Assembly: GCA_947305255.1 (NCBI GenBank)
Contig: CAMZDE010000007.1
Coordinates: 1 to 28,702 of the forward strand
DNA length: 28,702 nucleotides
Reading direction: 5' to 3'
From: an uncultured Alphaproteobacteria bacterium
Lineage (GTDB): Bacteria > Pseudomonadota > Alphaproteobacteria > Rs-D84
This document shows, piece by piece, positions 13,982 through 22,057 of the stretch (positions within the stretch are counted from its first letter, which is position 1; each line of letters opens with the position of its first letter). Under the pieces are notes generated by a model. That model was given only the letters and a program-made list of their open reading frames with translations. It had not been told where the DNA came from and made no database searches. The translations under genes and the position numbers were made by a program.

Positions 13982-15181
13982 TTATACTATTCCAAATTTA
14001 TTTTTTAACCAACGTCTATAAACACTGCGATTATACCGCCCAGGAATAAAACAAGATGTTATGCGCACTATTTTATGTTTAATAACTTCCACTGTTTTTG
14101 TCCCGTGTTCACTCTGATATTTCGATAATGCCGCATCATATTCTTGGCGCGCAATATCATCAACTTCAAAATCTTTGTCATTTGTTTTGAATCCAAAATC
14201 TTTGAAAAAATCACGCATGTTTTCATTAACACCAATTATCTGCGGCATATTGAAACCATGCCCTGTTTTTACACGTTCCACAGACGAATTTATAAACACG
14301 CTATTCAATCCACATGTTTCATTCAATAACCATTGTGTCGGCGCATTATCATCATATATTTTATTTCTTTTTATTTGAATAACTGTGCCGCCTGATTTCA
14401 TAAACAAAGCCATATGCAACGCAGTCCCTGCACATCCAGCCAAAAATTTACAATCTTTGATTGCTGCAATTTGTTCTTTCAAAGACATCGTCTCTGGATA
14501 AATAATTTTAAATCCATTTCTTTCAAATATCTTTTGAACTTTTTCTTCACCATATGTTTTGCGAGCGTTTAACTTAGCACGTGAAACATAAACTTTGTCA
14601 TAAGCCCTTTTGTTATCTTTAACAGATTTTGCCATCTTGGCAAAAGTTTCACCAAATTTCTTAGACGAATATAAAGGTATATTAAAACCTTGGTCTGGGA
14701 CATAGACATTTTTAAATTGTGTTGTACGATCTAAAATTAAAATATTTTTTCGCTCTATCCCCAACAATTCTAAAAATACGAACATATATTCCGGCACAGG
14801 TTCCACAGATTTATTATTAATTAAAACGAATTTCATCTTTTGATATTTCTTGTCCAACGCCGCATAGGCCCGATTCAGATGTTCCAACAAAAAATGTCCA
14901 AATTGCGGATAAACATTACCAACAAAAACAACATCTTCGTCCACATATGGAATATCATTATGGTTAAATTTAGGAACAAATTGTCCGTTATTTTTGCGAA
15001 CCTGACGTGACGATTTTACAAATTTATAGTTTTTATCAAACACGCCAAATCCACGCAATTTTTCGTTCACAATAATACCTTTTGGATATTCGTTAATTTT
15101 GACGTCACGCATATATTGATTACGTGTTTCACGATTAAACCATTTCGTCCATGATTTTTCGGCATAAATTTTAAGTCCCAT
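13982..15181 (-). CDS. Glycosyltransferase family 61 (DUF563-type) protein
   Basis: Likely cytoplasmic glycosyltransferase of surface-polysaccharide synthesis; donor and acceptor are unknown. The 399-aa protein has the family pattern VGNVYPQFGHFLLEHLNRAYA (about 87-107) and the C-terminal AGCAGTALHMALFM (about 247-260), both typical of GT61/DUF563. The open frame starts 29 codons earlier, inside the upstream gene, but the ATG at 15181 has a GGGG Shine-Dalgarno sequence and starts a well-formed N-terminus. It lies 22 bases after the YibB-like gene and is probably co-transcribed with it. Confidence 0.85.
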   Translation of the reverse strand: MGLKIYAEKSWTKWFNRETRNQYMRDVKINEYPKGIIVNEKLRGFGVFDKNYKFVKSSRQVRKNNGQFVPKFNHNDIPYVDEDVVFVGNVYPQFGHFLLEHLNRAYAALDKKYQKMKFVLINNKSVEPVPEYMFVFLELLGIERKNILILDRTTQFKNVYVPDQGFNIPLYSSKKFGETFAKMAKSVKDNKRAYDKVYVSRAKLNARKTYGEEKVQKIFERNGFKIIYPETMSLKEQIAAIKDCKFLAGCAGTALHMALFMKSGGTVIQIKRNKIYDDNAPTQWLLNETCGLNSVFINSSVERVKTGHGFNMPQIIGVNENMRDFFKDFGFKTNDKDFEVDDIARQEYDAALSKYQSEHGTKTVEVIKHKIVRITSCFIPGRYNRSVYRRWLKNKFGIV

Positions 15182-15203
15182 AAAAAAATCCCCTTTGTTA
15201 TAT

Positions 15204-16127
15204 TTACAACAAATGATCAGGTTCTGCCTTGGCGACACCGGCATAAACACCCGTATAACCATGAACATATGACAATTCGAACATATCTGTTGTATCGAAT
15301 TTCATCATCGCCTGAAACACAGCCTGTTCCGTAGAAACCAAACCGTGGTTTTTCATTATTTTACGCACCGTTTCAAATTGATTATAAAATTTATGTGTAT
15401 TTTCCGCGGTCGCCATTATACTGCACGCCGGCACATCATAATCAGCATTTATCATCGCGATATCTAATAAATTCTGTTTAACCAGCGAAGACCGTGTTGC
15501 AGGCGGAATCGGCTTACAAAGCTTCTTATATATTCTATAAATAAAATTTGGAACACCGTGCGGACGCGTCTTGCCCAAAGTTGGTGATATAGTAATACGA
15601 ACACGTTCAGGTTTTGCCGCCACAGAACCATTCCAATTCCACCAAAAATTTTCATACATCGGATGGAAAGACCCCGCGTCCAACCACATAAAATATTTAG
15701 TCTTAAATTTATTCCGCGTCGCCGCCCATTCCATAACAGACGGTTTTGCCATAATCAACATCAAATAATCAATCCATTGTTCCGGTGTTTTGTGATGGAA
15801 TAAATATCCGACATTCCCATGCATACCACGCAAAATATCCAACCATTCAGAGCGTTCCTGATAATGCGGCAATTCATCAAAATCCATAACCTTCATATCT
15901 ACATATTTATCTAAATTATTCTTTTTTATATATTCTGATGTTTCTTTATCGCACCACACAGCAACTTTCTGGAAAGTTTCTATTAATCTCTTTAACGACG
16001 GCAAATAGAAATCTTCAAATTTTCGATTCATTTTCTTCAACGAAGACAAATCCGCCTGTTGTGGCATTTTGAATAACATAGTGCAAAATGTTATATCTTT
16101 TCTTTTTTTATCGTATAAAATTTCCAC
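15204..16127 (-). CDS. HtrL/YibB-like protein (putative glycosyltransferase)
   Basis: The 307-aa protein resembles the HtrL/YibB family, which is found in lipopolysaccharide and other glycan loci. Visible family-like features are FCTMLFKMP near the start, EWLDILRG, the acidic FMWLDAGSF (146-154), which may bind metal or nucleotide, and STEQAVFQAMMKFD near the end. No signal peptide or membrane span is seen. The start is GTG at 16127, with GGGGG six to ten bases upstream. It is the first gene of the minus-strand pair and divergent from the RgpF-like gene. The activity is inferred from family and context. Confidence 0.7.
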   Translation of the reverse strand: MEILYDKKRKDITFCTMLFKMPQQADLSSLKKMNRKFEDFYLPSLKRLIETFQKVAVWCDKETSEYIKKNNLDKYVDMKVMDFDELPHYQERSEWLDILRGMHGNVGYLFHHKTPEQWIDYLMLIMAKPSVMEWAATRNKFKTKYFMWLDAGSFHPMYENFWWNWNGSVAAKPERVRITISPTLGKTRPHGVPNFIYRIYKKLCKPIPPATRSSLVKQNLLDIAMINADYDVPACSIMATAENTHKFYNQFETVRKIMKNHGLVSTEQAVFQAMMKFDTTDMFELSYVHGYTGVYAGVAKAEPDHLL

Positions 16128-16154
16128 GAACGCCCCCTTAAAAAATCACTATAA

Positions 16155-16183
16155 ATTATGGAAAATATACCGCATAAAATCAA
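16155..16183 (-). promoter_or_regulatory. Predicted promoter of the YibB-like/GT61 pair
   Basis: On the minus strand, TTGATT (16178-16183), a 17-nt spacer and CATAAT (16155-16160). A second possible start uses TTGCAA at 16207-16212 with TATTGC at 16184-16189, also with a 17-nt spacer. Confidence 0.45.
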
Positions 16184-16206
16184 GCAATAACATTTATTTT
16201 ATGCTA

Positions 16207-16235
16207 TTGCAAAATTTAGTTTTTTCTGCTTTACT
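16207..16235 (+). promoter_or_regulatory. Predicted promoter of the RgpF-like/GT2 pair
   Basis: TTGCAA (16207-16212), a 17-nt spacer and TTTACT (16230-16235). A TACTAT two bases on is an alternative -10. The -35 box is self-complementary and could serve both directions. Confidence 0.45.
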
Positions 16236-16256
16236 ATATGTATATGGACAATAGAC

Positions 16257-17108
16257 ATGGGTAATTGTAGACGATTATTTCTATTCGCAGGATATGACAA
16301 AGACGGGATTTTAGACGGGGCAATATTGCATTACGTATCAACACTATCAAAATTTGGCGATGTAATATTATGCCTTGATTCCACCTGCCCCAGATGCGAA
16401 ATTGATAAAATAAAAAAATACACGTTGCGCACGATTGCAAAACGTCACGGTGAATACGATTTTGGATCTTATAAACGCGCATATCATCATGCACGCGATA
16501 AAAAGATATTAAATAATTATGACGTTGTGTATTTGGTGAATGATTCTGTGTTTGGGCCTATGTTTGATATGACCAACATATTGAAAAAAATCGAATCAAA
16601 TCCGGCCGACGCATGCGGCATGGTTATATCGAAACACAGAACACATTCGTTTATGGAATCTTGGTTTATTCGATTAAACAAGAACGTTTTTTTAACCCGC
16701 TGGTTCAATAAATTTATATCATCTGTGGTGCGCGAATCTGATAAAACTGCTATCACTGTGAAATATGAACATGGGTTAACAAACCTTATAACAAACAATG
16801 ATTGTTCATGGGACGGAATATATACAGTTCGCGGCCGTTTCACTTATAATCGACCACGTACATTGTTCAAACGCGGTTGTCCTTTTGTTAAACGCGCATG
16901 CTTTACACGTCACAATGGTGATTGCGGCGCCCAGATAAAATATGTAATTGATAATTCTGACACAGATGCGGTTGCGGCAATTATGGATACTGCAAATCGT
17001 ATTTACGGACAAAAATACATGAATGAATTTTTAACATCCGACAAAATTAAAATATTTAATCGGAAAATCAAATATGCAATACAAAAAATAAAAAGTGGTT
17101 TAATATGA
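16257..17108 (+). CDS. RgpF-like (rhamnan synthesis protein F family) glycan protein
   Basis: The 283-aa protein matches the RgpF family associated with rhamnose-rich and other cell-surface polysaccharides. It has LFLFAGYDKDGILDGAILHYVSTLSKFGDVILCLDS at the N-terminus (key parts at about 7-42), HGEYDFGSYKRAY (64-76) and YDVVYLVNDSVFGPMFD (88-104). It is short, covering the catalytic-like core only. There is no clear Shine-Dalgarno sequence. The ATG at 16257 gives the full family N-terminus. The stop overlaps the next start in an ATGA, so the two genes are coupled. Confidence 0.8.
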   Translation: MGNCRRLFLFAGYDKDGILDGAILHYVSTLSKFGDVILCLDSTCPRCEIDKIKKYTLRTIAKRHGEYDFGSYKRAYHHARDKKILNNYDVVYLVNDSVFGPMFDMTNILKKIESNPADACGMVISKHRTHSFMESWFIRLNKNVFLTRWFNKFISSVVRESDKTAITVKYEHGLTNLITNNDCSWDGIYTVRGRFTYNRPRTLFKRGCPFVKRACFTRHNGDCGAQIKYVIDNSDTDAVAAIMDTANRIYGQKYMNEFLTSDKIKIFNRKIKYAIQKIKSGLI

Positions 17109-17947
17109 AACAAAGCAGAATAAAACGTATCGCAGCAATCACTATGGCACGTGACGATGAATTTTTCTTATCACGTTGGATTGCATATTATGGCAAACAA
17201 CTTGGAACTGAAAATCTATATATTTTATTAGACGGCACCGACCAAAAAACGCCTGAAAATTGCGGCAAAGCGCACATAAGCAAATTACCACATATACCAA
17301 TGTCTCGTTCGGCGGGCGACAAATATAGAATAAACAAGATTTCTGAATTTGCACAAAAATTATTAAAAAAATACGACATAATAATTGGTTGTGATAGTGA
17401 TGAATTTTTAATTGTCGACCCAAAGATAAATAAAAAATTATCTGAATATTTATCATGCAAAAAAATTCATACAACCATGTCAGGTCTGGGACTGGACGTC
17501 GGTCAACATTTATATTCAGAGGCAGTCTTAGACAAACATGCGCCATTTTTAGAACAACGCGAATACGCCCTGCTTTCTACACGTTATACAAAACCAGTTG
17601 TGATAAATAAACCCGTCACTTGGGGCAGTGGTTTTCATAGCATAAAACACCATAATTTTCATATTGATAAAAATTTATACCTTTTGCATTTTGGCGCAAT
17701 CGATATGGATATGTTGGAACAAAAAGCAAAAATGCGCGGCACAGATTGGCTGAATCACCTACGCCGCCGCGGAAACGGAACAATAAACGCCGTCACAAAT
17801 CAAAAAGCGCACTCTGAAAAATGGTTGCGCATCGCACGATTTTTACAGACATATATTCGTCCGATATATGCATTGCGAAAACCAGCGATGATGGGGTTAA
17901 AGATTGTCGTAAAAATCCCGCCGCGTTTTAAGAAATCTGGGATATAA
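17105..17947 (+). CDS. Family 2-like glycosyltransferase (Glyco_tranf_2_4 type)
   Basis: The 280-aa putative glycosyltransferase has the N-terminal signature AAITMARDDEFFLSRWIAYY (10-29), followed by LYILLDG (38-44) and the metal-binding-like acidic motif GCDSDEF (95-101). This is the arrangement of the family 2-like group related to GT92. Later HHNFHIDKNLYLLHFG may form part of the acceptor site. It is coupled to the RgpF-like gene by an ATGA overlap. Its last 20 bases overlap the end of the convergent glycosyltransferase gene. Substrates are unknown. Confidence 0.8.
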   Translation: MKQSRIKRIAAITMARDDEFFLSRWIAYYGKQLGTENLYILLDGTDQKTPENCGKAHISKLPHIPMSRSAGDKYRINKISEFAQKLLKKYDIIIGCDSDEFLIVDPKINKKLSEYLSCKKIHTTMSGLGLDVGQHLYSEAVLDKHAPFLEQREYALLSTRYTKPVVINKPVTWGSGFHSIKHHNFHIDKNLYLLHFGAIDMDMLEQKAKMRGTDWLNHLRRRGNGTINAVTNQKAHSEKWLRIARFLQTYIRPIYALRKPAMMGLKIVVKIPPRFKKSGI

Positions 17948-18926
17948 TTCTTTCTATTCTGTGTTTATATTTTTTTGCACGCAATGTTTGTGGCGAATCA
18001 AATATACCTTGGCGTGACATATTAGCCAACAACCGCTTCGCCGCATTACTATATTGAAAAGAACGCATAAAGATTATAACAAAAGGCCACAAAAATTCAC
18101 GCGCCCAAACACGATACCATTCATTTGACGGCTGCGATGATTTAACAATATTAAACGCACGTTCTGTTGCCATAGTGACATTATCAAAAACCTTTTTTGA
18201 ATCGGCCGCACGCAATGCAGATTCCATATTCGGAATATAAAAATACAAAGGCGTTTTCAATATAACACCTGTTGGATTTCGCAACAACACCGCCGTCCAA
18301 AAAGGAAAATCTTCGGATATTTTTATATTCTCGTCAAAAGATATTCCCGCCAATAAATCGCGTTTATACATATGCACAACCGGATAACAATGCCGAATTT
18401 TCCACACACCCGCGGTATGATTTCGTTCTGTTGCAAAATCTATTAAATTATCTGTTTTTTTATATTTTATATTTTTCAAATCATAATTTTCAGAATCATA
18501 CAGTTTTATCAATTGCGCCGCGTCCATACCATCGGTTATAGATTTATACATTTTTTTATTATGCGCAAAAGAAACAATATCAACGCCATATTCATTTGCA
18601 AAACCATACGCGATTTCCATCGTTTGATGATGCAAACAATCATCACTATCTAAAAACATTATGTATTCACCACGCGCACGCTTTAACCCAACATTACGTG
18701 CACTGCTGACACCACCATTTTTTTTATGAACAACCACAAAGCGTTTATCACGTGCCGCATATTCATCGGCGACAACCCCAGAATTATCAGGACTGCCGTC
18801 ATCAATACAAATGGCCTGCCAATTTTGGAAAGTTTGATTTAATACGCTATCCAAACACCGACGTAAATATTTTTCAACATTATACATCGGTATGATAATA
18901 GATATCTTTGGTTGTGCGCACTTCAT
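17928..18926 (-). CDS. Glycosyltransferase family 2 protein (tandem copy 2)
   Basis: The 332-aa GT-A fold glycosyltransferase has the family 2 pattern ISIIIPMYNVEKYLRRCLDSVL (9-30), IDDGSPDNSG (41-50), HKKNGGVSSARNVG (67-80) and the metal-binding FLDSDD (91-96). It begins directly after the stop of the upstream paralogue (TAAATG), so the two are coupled. The two copies share most of the first 110 residues but differ towards the C-terminus, pointing to duplication followed by change of acceptor specificity. Its 3' end overlaps the convergent gene by 20 bases, with no room for a terminator. Confidence 0.92.
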   Translation of the reverse strand: MKCAQPKISIIIPMYNVEKYLRRCLDSVLNQTFQNWQAICIDDGSPDNSGVVADEYAARDKRFVVVHKKNGGVSSARNVGLKRARGEYIMFLDSDDCLHHQTMEIAYGFANEYGVDIVSFAHNKKMYKSITDGMDAAQLIKLYDSENYDLKNIKYKKTDNLIDFATERNHTAGVWKIRHCYPVVHMYKRDLLAGISFDENIKISEDFPFWTAVLLRNPTGVILKTPLYFYIPNMESALRAADSKKVFDNVTMATERAFNIVKSSQPSNEWYRVWAREFLWPFVIIFMRSFQYSNAAKRLLANMSRQGIFDSPQTLRAKKYKHRIERIISQIS

Positions 18927-19946
18927 TTATTTCGCCCCAATGAAAGCATAAATTTTTTCGCGCAAACCATACCATTCGTTTGGCACAGCATCAAATACGC
19001 CCATATTGTTCATTTCGATAAATTCTTCACGCGCCGCATTTATTTCATCATCGTTTTTCAGATATTTTAATTTACGAAACGCCCAATTTACAAAATACCA
19101 CATAAATTGCGATTGCCATTTTTTCATTTGTTCTGAATCTGCTTTGTCTTTGTATAAACCATAGGCATATTTTATTCCTGTGCATAAACTGCGCATGATA
19201 CGCAACTGTTTTGCAGACAAAACAATTCCACCAAAATTAGGAATATAATAATACAATGGCAACGGCGCAACCGTCACACGCGGACGTTTCAGCATTATCG
19301 CAGACCACCATGGAAAATCTTCAAACACAATACCTTTGATAAATGGCGTATCTTTGATTAAAGATTTTTTATAAAGGTTTTTCCAAACCTGACAATGTTT
19401 AATCAACCATTTACGATTTGGATTCGTTTTGTTGTGTGTCCGTTCTGTTGCCAATTCAAAGACATCATCTGTCGTCCGTGTTTTTATTTTATCGATATTA
19501 TATCTTTTCTTGATTCCAAACGGCACAACATTATCAGTATTGAACCCCAGTTTATGATATACCATCAATTGCGGTCTATAAAACCTATCATACGTAAATG
19601 ACACAATATCAGATTTATTCTTTTTCGCGATATCATACGCGATTTCCATTGTTTGTGGATGAATAAAATCGTCACTGTCCATATACATTATATAATCACC
19701 AGTGGCATATGGCATTCCATAATTGCGCGCATCAGATAACCCGCCGTTTTCTTTGTGCAACACGATGAAACGTTTATCACGTGCCGCATATTCTTCGGCG
19801 ATTTCCCCAGATTTATCAGGCCCACCATCATCAACACAAATTGCCTGCCAATCCGTGAAAGTCTGATTTAACACACTATCCAAACAACGGCGCAAATATT
19901 TTTCAACGCCCCACATTGGAATAATTATAGATATTTTTGGTTTCAT
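18927..19946 (-). CDS. Glycosyltransferase family 2 protein (tandem copy 1)
   Basis: The 339-aa paralogue of the gene just downstream has ISIIIPMWGVEKYLRRCLDSVL (5-26), VDDGGPDKSG (38-47), HKENGGLSDARNYG (64-77) and MDSDDF (89-94). The frame also offers a GTG three codons earlier (19955), but that codon lies inside the AAAGGGTGG Shine-Dalgarno region, so I use the ATG at 19946, which also matches the paralogue's N-terminus. It lies 12 bases after the capsule-type gene and belongs to a three-gene minus-strand run. Confidence 0.92.
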   Translation of the reverse strand: MKPKISIIIPMWGVEKYLRRCLDSVLNQTFTDWQAICVDDGGPDKSGEIAEEYAARDKRFIVLHKENGGLSDARNYGMPYATGDYIMYMDSDDFIHPQTMEIAYDIAKKNKSDIVSFTYDRFYRPQLMVYHKLGFNTDNVVPFGIKKRYNIDKIKTRTTDDVFELATERTHNKTNPNRKWLIKHCQVWKNLYKKSLIKDTPFIKGIVFEDFPWWSAIMLKRPRVTVAPLPLYYYIPNFGGIVLSAKQLRIMRSLCTGIKYAYGLYKDKADSEQMKKWQSQFMWYFVNWAFRKLKYLKNDDEINAAREEFIEMNNMGVFDAVPNEWYGLREKIYAFIGAK

Positions 19947-19958
19947 TAAATCCACCCT

Positions 19959-20855
19959 TTACATTTTGTTTATCATAACATCTGCGAACGACCCAGATAT
20001 CGGATTATCACTGCCACGATATGTCAATTTTTGGAAAAACGCCCCCGATGTCACATCATCAAATGTCTTTTTATCGAATGGTTTGTCTTTGTAATCCCAC
20101 CATAACATATGGGTTGGATCCTGATCGACATGCGGCATCTTAGCAAAATATTTTTTTGCCCTTTCGTCATTCATAACCAAAGTCTTGAACAATAACTGAT
20201 GCATAAAATAATCAAAATTATGATCTTCGTTCATCCAATAATTTAATATCATAGCACGCCACGCATCCAGCAAATAAGCCCCCTTGCGCGAACGTATAAA
20301 ACAGTTTTGAACAAAACTATATGGGCTGCCCGTGTGACCAGTTAAAAACATAAAGAAATCTGCATCAACAATCCAATCAGGAATTGGCGCGGTCACAAAC
20401 CCAGTCGAATCCAACCAAAAGCCACCGTGTTCATATAACAATTCAACACGACAAATATCTGCGAAATGCGCGTTTTTGATTTTCCCAGCGCGCCGTTTTT
20501 CTATAATTTTTTCAGGCAACGTTATATAATCAAAAACGGTCTTTTCATCTAACACAACTAATTCTTGCTTACAATGACGACGCACACTGCGATAGCATGC
20601 TTTGACCAACGCAGGCGCATTTTCTTCACCTTGCAACCAAAGTGTCCAAATTTTTTCACCCCCGTCATTTTTGATGACTTTGCGTTCTGGAACATCCCCT
20701 GTTTGTGGCAGATACCTTTTGAAATAACGTGGTATCACAGACAATATAACTTTATAACGTCTTTCGCGTCTGCGTTCGCGCGACCACCACAAAGGATTAA
20801 AAACATGTCCACGCAATGCAACATCTGTTAAAGCAAAAAACCTAGAAAATTTCAT
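19959..20855 (-). CDS. Capsular polysaccharide synthesis-type glycosyltransferase (GT32-like)
   Basis: The 298-aa protein is related to the capsular polysaccharide synthesis/GT32 group. KIWTLWLQGEENAPALV (68-84) and RSVRRH (89-94) are followed by FADICRVELLYEHGGFWLDST (131-151), the donor and metal site in this family; the DST form in place of DxD is usual for the capsule subgroup. The basic N-terminus (SRERRRERRYK) may associate with the membrane. The ATG has an AAAGGAG Shine-Dalgarno sequence. It heads the GT32-GT2-GT2 run and lies only 55 bases after the recA stop on the same strand. Confidence 0.85.
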   Translation of the reverse strand: MKFSRFFALTDVALRGHVFNPLWWSRERRRERRYKVILSVIPRYFKRYLPQTGDVPERKVIKNDGGEKIWTLWLQGEENAPALVKACYRSVRRHCKQELVVLDEKTVFDYITLPEKIIEKRRAGKIKNAHFADICRVELLYEHGGFWLDSTGFVTAPIPDWIVDADFFMFLTGHTGSPYSFVQNCFIRSRKGAYLLDAWRAMILNYWMNEDHNFDYFMHQLLFKTLVMNDERAKKYFAKMPHVDQDPTHMLWWDYKDKPFDKKTFDDVTSGAFFQKLTYRGSDNPISGSFADVMINKM

Positions 20856-20882
20856 CTGTGTTCTCCTTTGTTTTAAATTTCA

Positions 20883-20902
20883 GGCGACACTTTCGTGCCG
20901 CC
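20883..20902 (-). terminator. GNRA-capped hairpin between recA and the glycan genes
   Basis: On the minus strand, GGCGGCAC and GTGTCGCC form an 8-bp stem (one G-U pair) closed by a GAAA tetraloop. Only a weak T-rich tail (TGAAATTT) follows. The wobble pair is an A-C mismatch on the plus strand, so the structure belongs to the recA transcript. It could be a partial terminator or an RNA-stability hairpin that lets some transcription continue into the glycosyltransferase genes. Confidence 0.5.
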
Positions 20903-20910
20903 ACAAAATA

Positions 20911-21990
20911 TTATTCATCACTTTCAACAACAACATCACCATCGTCATCAGACGGCCCTGTTGTCATTTCTTCGGCGATACCACTGGCACGAGCCATAAT
21001 TTTATCCAACAATTCTTTTTGAACATCTTCGTGATCTTTCAACCATTGGCGCGCGTTTGCTTCACCTTGGCCGATACGTTCATTATTGTATGAATAAAAC
21101 GATCCAGCCTTTTCAATAAAGTTATATTTCACACCCATATCTAAAATTTCACTGATGCGCGAAATACCTTCGCCGTACATAATTTTGAAATCCACAGTCC
21201 GGAAAGGTGGTGCAACTTTGTTTTTAACAACCTTAACACGGGTTTCGTTTCCGATAATATTTTCTTTGTCTTTGATTGCACCTGTTCTGCGAATATCCAA
21301 ACGCACAGACGCATAGAATTTCAACGCATTACCGCCCGATGTTGTTTCAGGATTTCCAAACATAACACCGATTTTCATACGAATTTGATTAATGAATATC
21401 AACAATGTGTTGCTGCGCGAAACAGAACCCGCCAGTTTTTTCAGACTTTGAGACATCAAACGCGCAGTTGTTCCAACGAAACTATCGCCGATATTTCCTT
21501 CCAATTCTGCCTTTGGCACCAACGCGGCCACAGAATCAATAACCACAACATCAACCGCGCCAGATTTAATCAAAGTATCTGCAATTTCTAACGCCTGTTC
21601 ACCAGAATCAGGTTGTGAAATAATCAAATTTGCAACATCAACACCTAATTTTTTTGCATAACTTGGGTCCAAGGCGTTTTCTGCATCAATGTATGCACAG
21701 GTCCCGCCTTTCTTTTGCGCTTCGGCCACCGCATGCAAGGCCAACGTTGTCTTACCCGAACTTTCAGGCCCATAAATTTCAACAATACGACCACGTGGAT
21801 AACCACCGATTCCCAATGCGATATCCAACCCCAACGACCCAGATGAAATCGCCTCTATATTTTGTTGGGAACCATCACCCATTTTCATGATGGCTTCTTT
21901 GCCGAATTGTTTTTGAATTTGTGCCAACGCAGATTCCAGCGCCGGATTTTTTTGTGCAACTGTTTCTTTTGCAACTTCTTTCTTTGCCAT
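20911..21990 (-). CDS. recA: Recombinase RecA
   Basis: ATP-dependent strand-exchange protein and LexA co-protease. The 359-aa protein has Walker A GPESSGKT (74-81), catalytic Glu104 in IDAENALDP, Walker B region VVVIDSVAAL, the L2-region FGNPETTSGGNALKF and an acidic tail (SDDDGDVVVESDE). Two usually invariant histidines are changed: AEHALDP reads AENALDP, and GDSHVGLQARLMSQ reads GDSFVGTTARLMSQ. The start is the ATG at 21990, preceded by AGAGG. No direct repeat of the alphaproteobacterial SOS-box type (GTTC-N7-GTTC) is visible upstream. Confidence 0.97.
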   Translation of the reverse strand: MAKKEVAKETVAQKNPALESALAQIQKQFGKEAIMKMGDGSQQNIEAISSGSLGLDIALGIGGYPRGRIVEIYGPESSGKTTLALHAVAEAQKKGGTCAYIDAENALDPSYAKKLGVDVANLIISQPDSGEQALEIADTLIKSGAVDVVVIDSVAALVPKAELEGNIGDSFVGTTARLMSQSLKKLAGSVSRSNTLLIFINQIRMKIGVMFGNPETTSGGNALKFYASVRLDIRRTGAIKDKENIIGNETRVKVVKNKVAPPFRTVDFKIMYGEGISRISEILDMGVKYNFIEKAGSFYSYNNERIGQGEANARQWLKDHEDVQKELLDKIMARASGIAEEMTTGPSDDDGDVVVESDE

Positions 21991-22017
21991 GTAAAACCTC
22001 TTTCTTTCTCATCTGAA

Positions 22018-22046
22018 ATCATACAAAGAAAAAAGCCCCAACGCAA
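22018..22046 (-). promoter_or_regulatory. Predicted recA promoter, overlapping the upstream terminator
   Basis: On the minus strand, TTGCGT (22041-22046), a 17-nt spacer and TATGAT (22018-22023). The -35 box lies in the stem-loop of the terminator that ends the MFS gene, and the T-tract forms part of the spacer. Confidence 0.55.
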
Positions 22047-22049
22047 GGC
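22029..22049 (-). terminator. Terminator of the MFS transporter gene
   Basis: On the minus strand, GCCTT and GGGGC pair (two wobble pairs) around GCGTT and are followed by TTTTTTC. It lies nine bases after the MFS stop codon. The stem is short. Confidence 0.55.
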
Positions 22050-22057
22050 CTATTATT

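Noticed and set aside
16244..16264. Six-codon upstream ORF overlapping the RgpF-like start
   Set aside because: An ATG at 16244 could be a leaderless start if TACTAT is the -10 box, but with six codons and no conservation data it cannot be supported.
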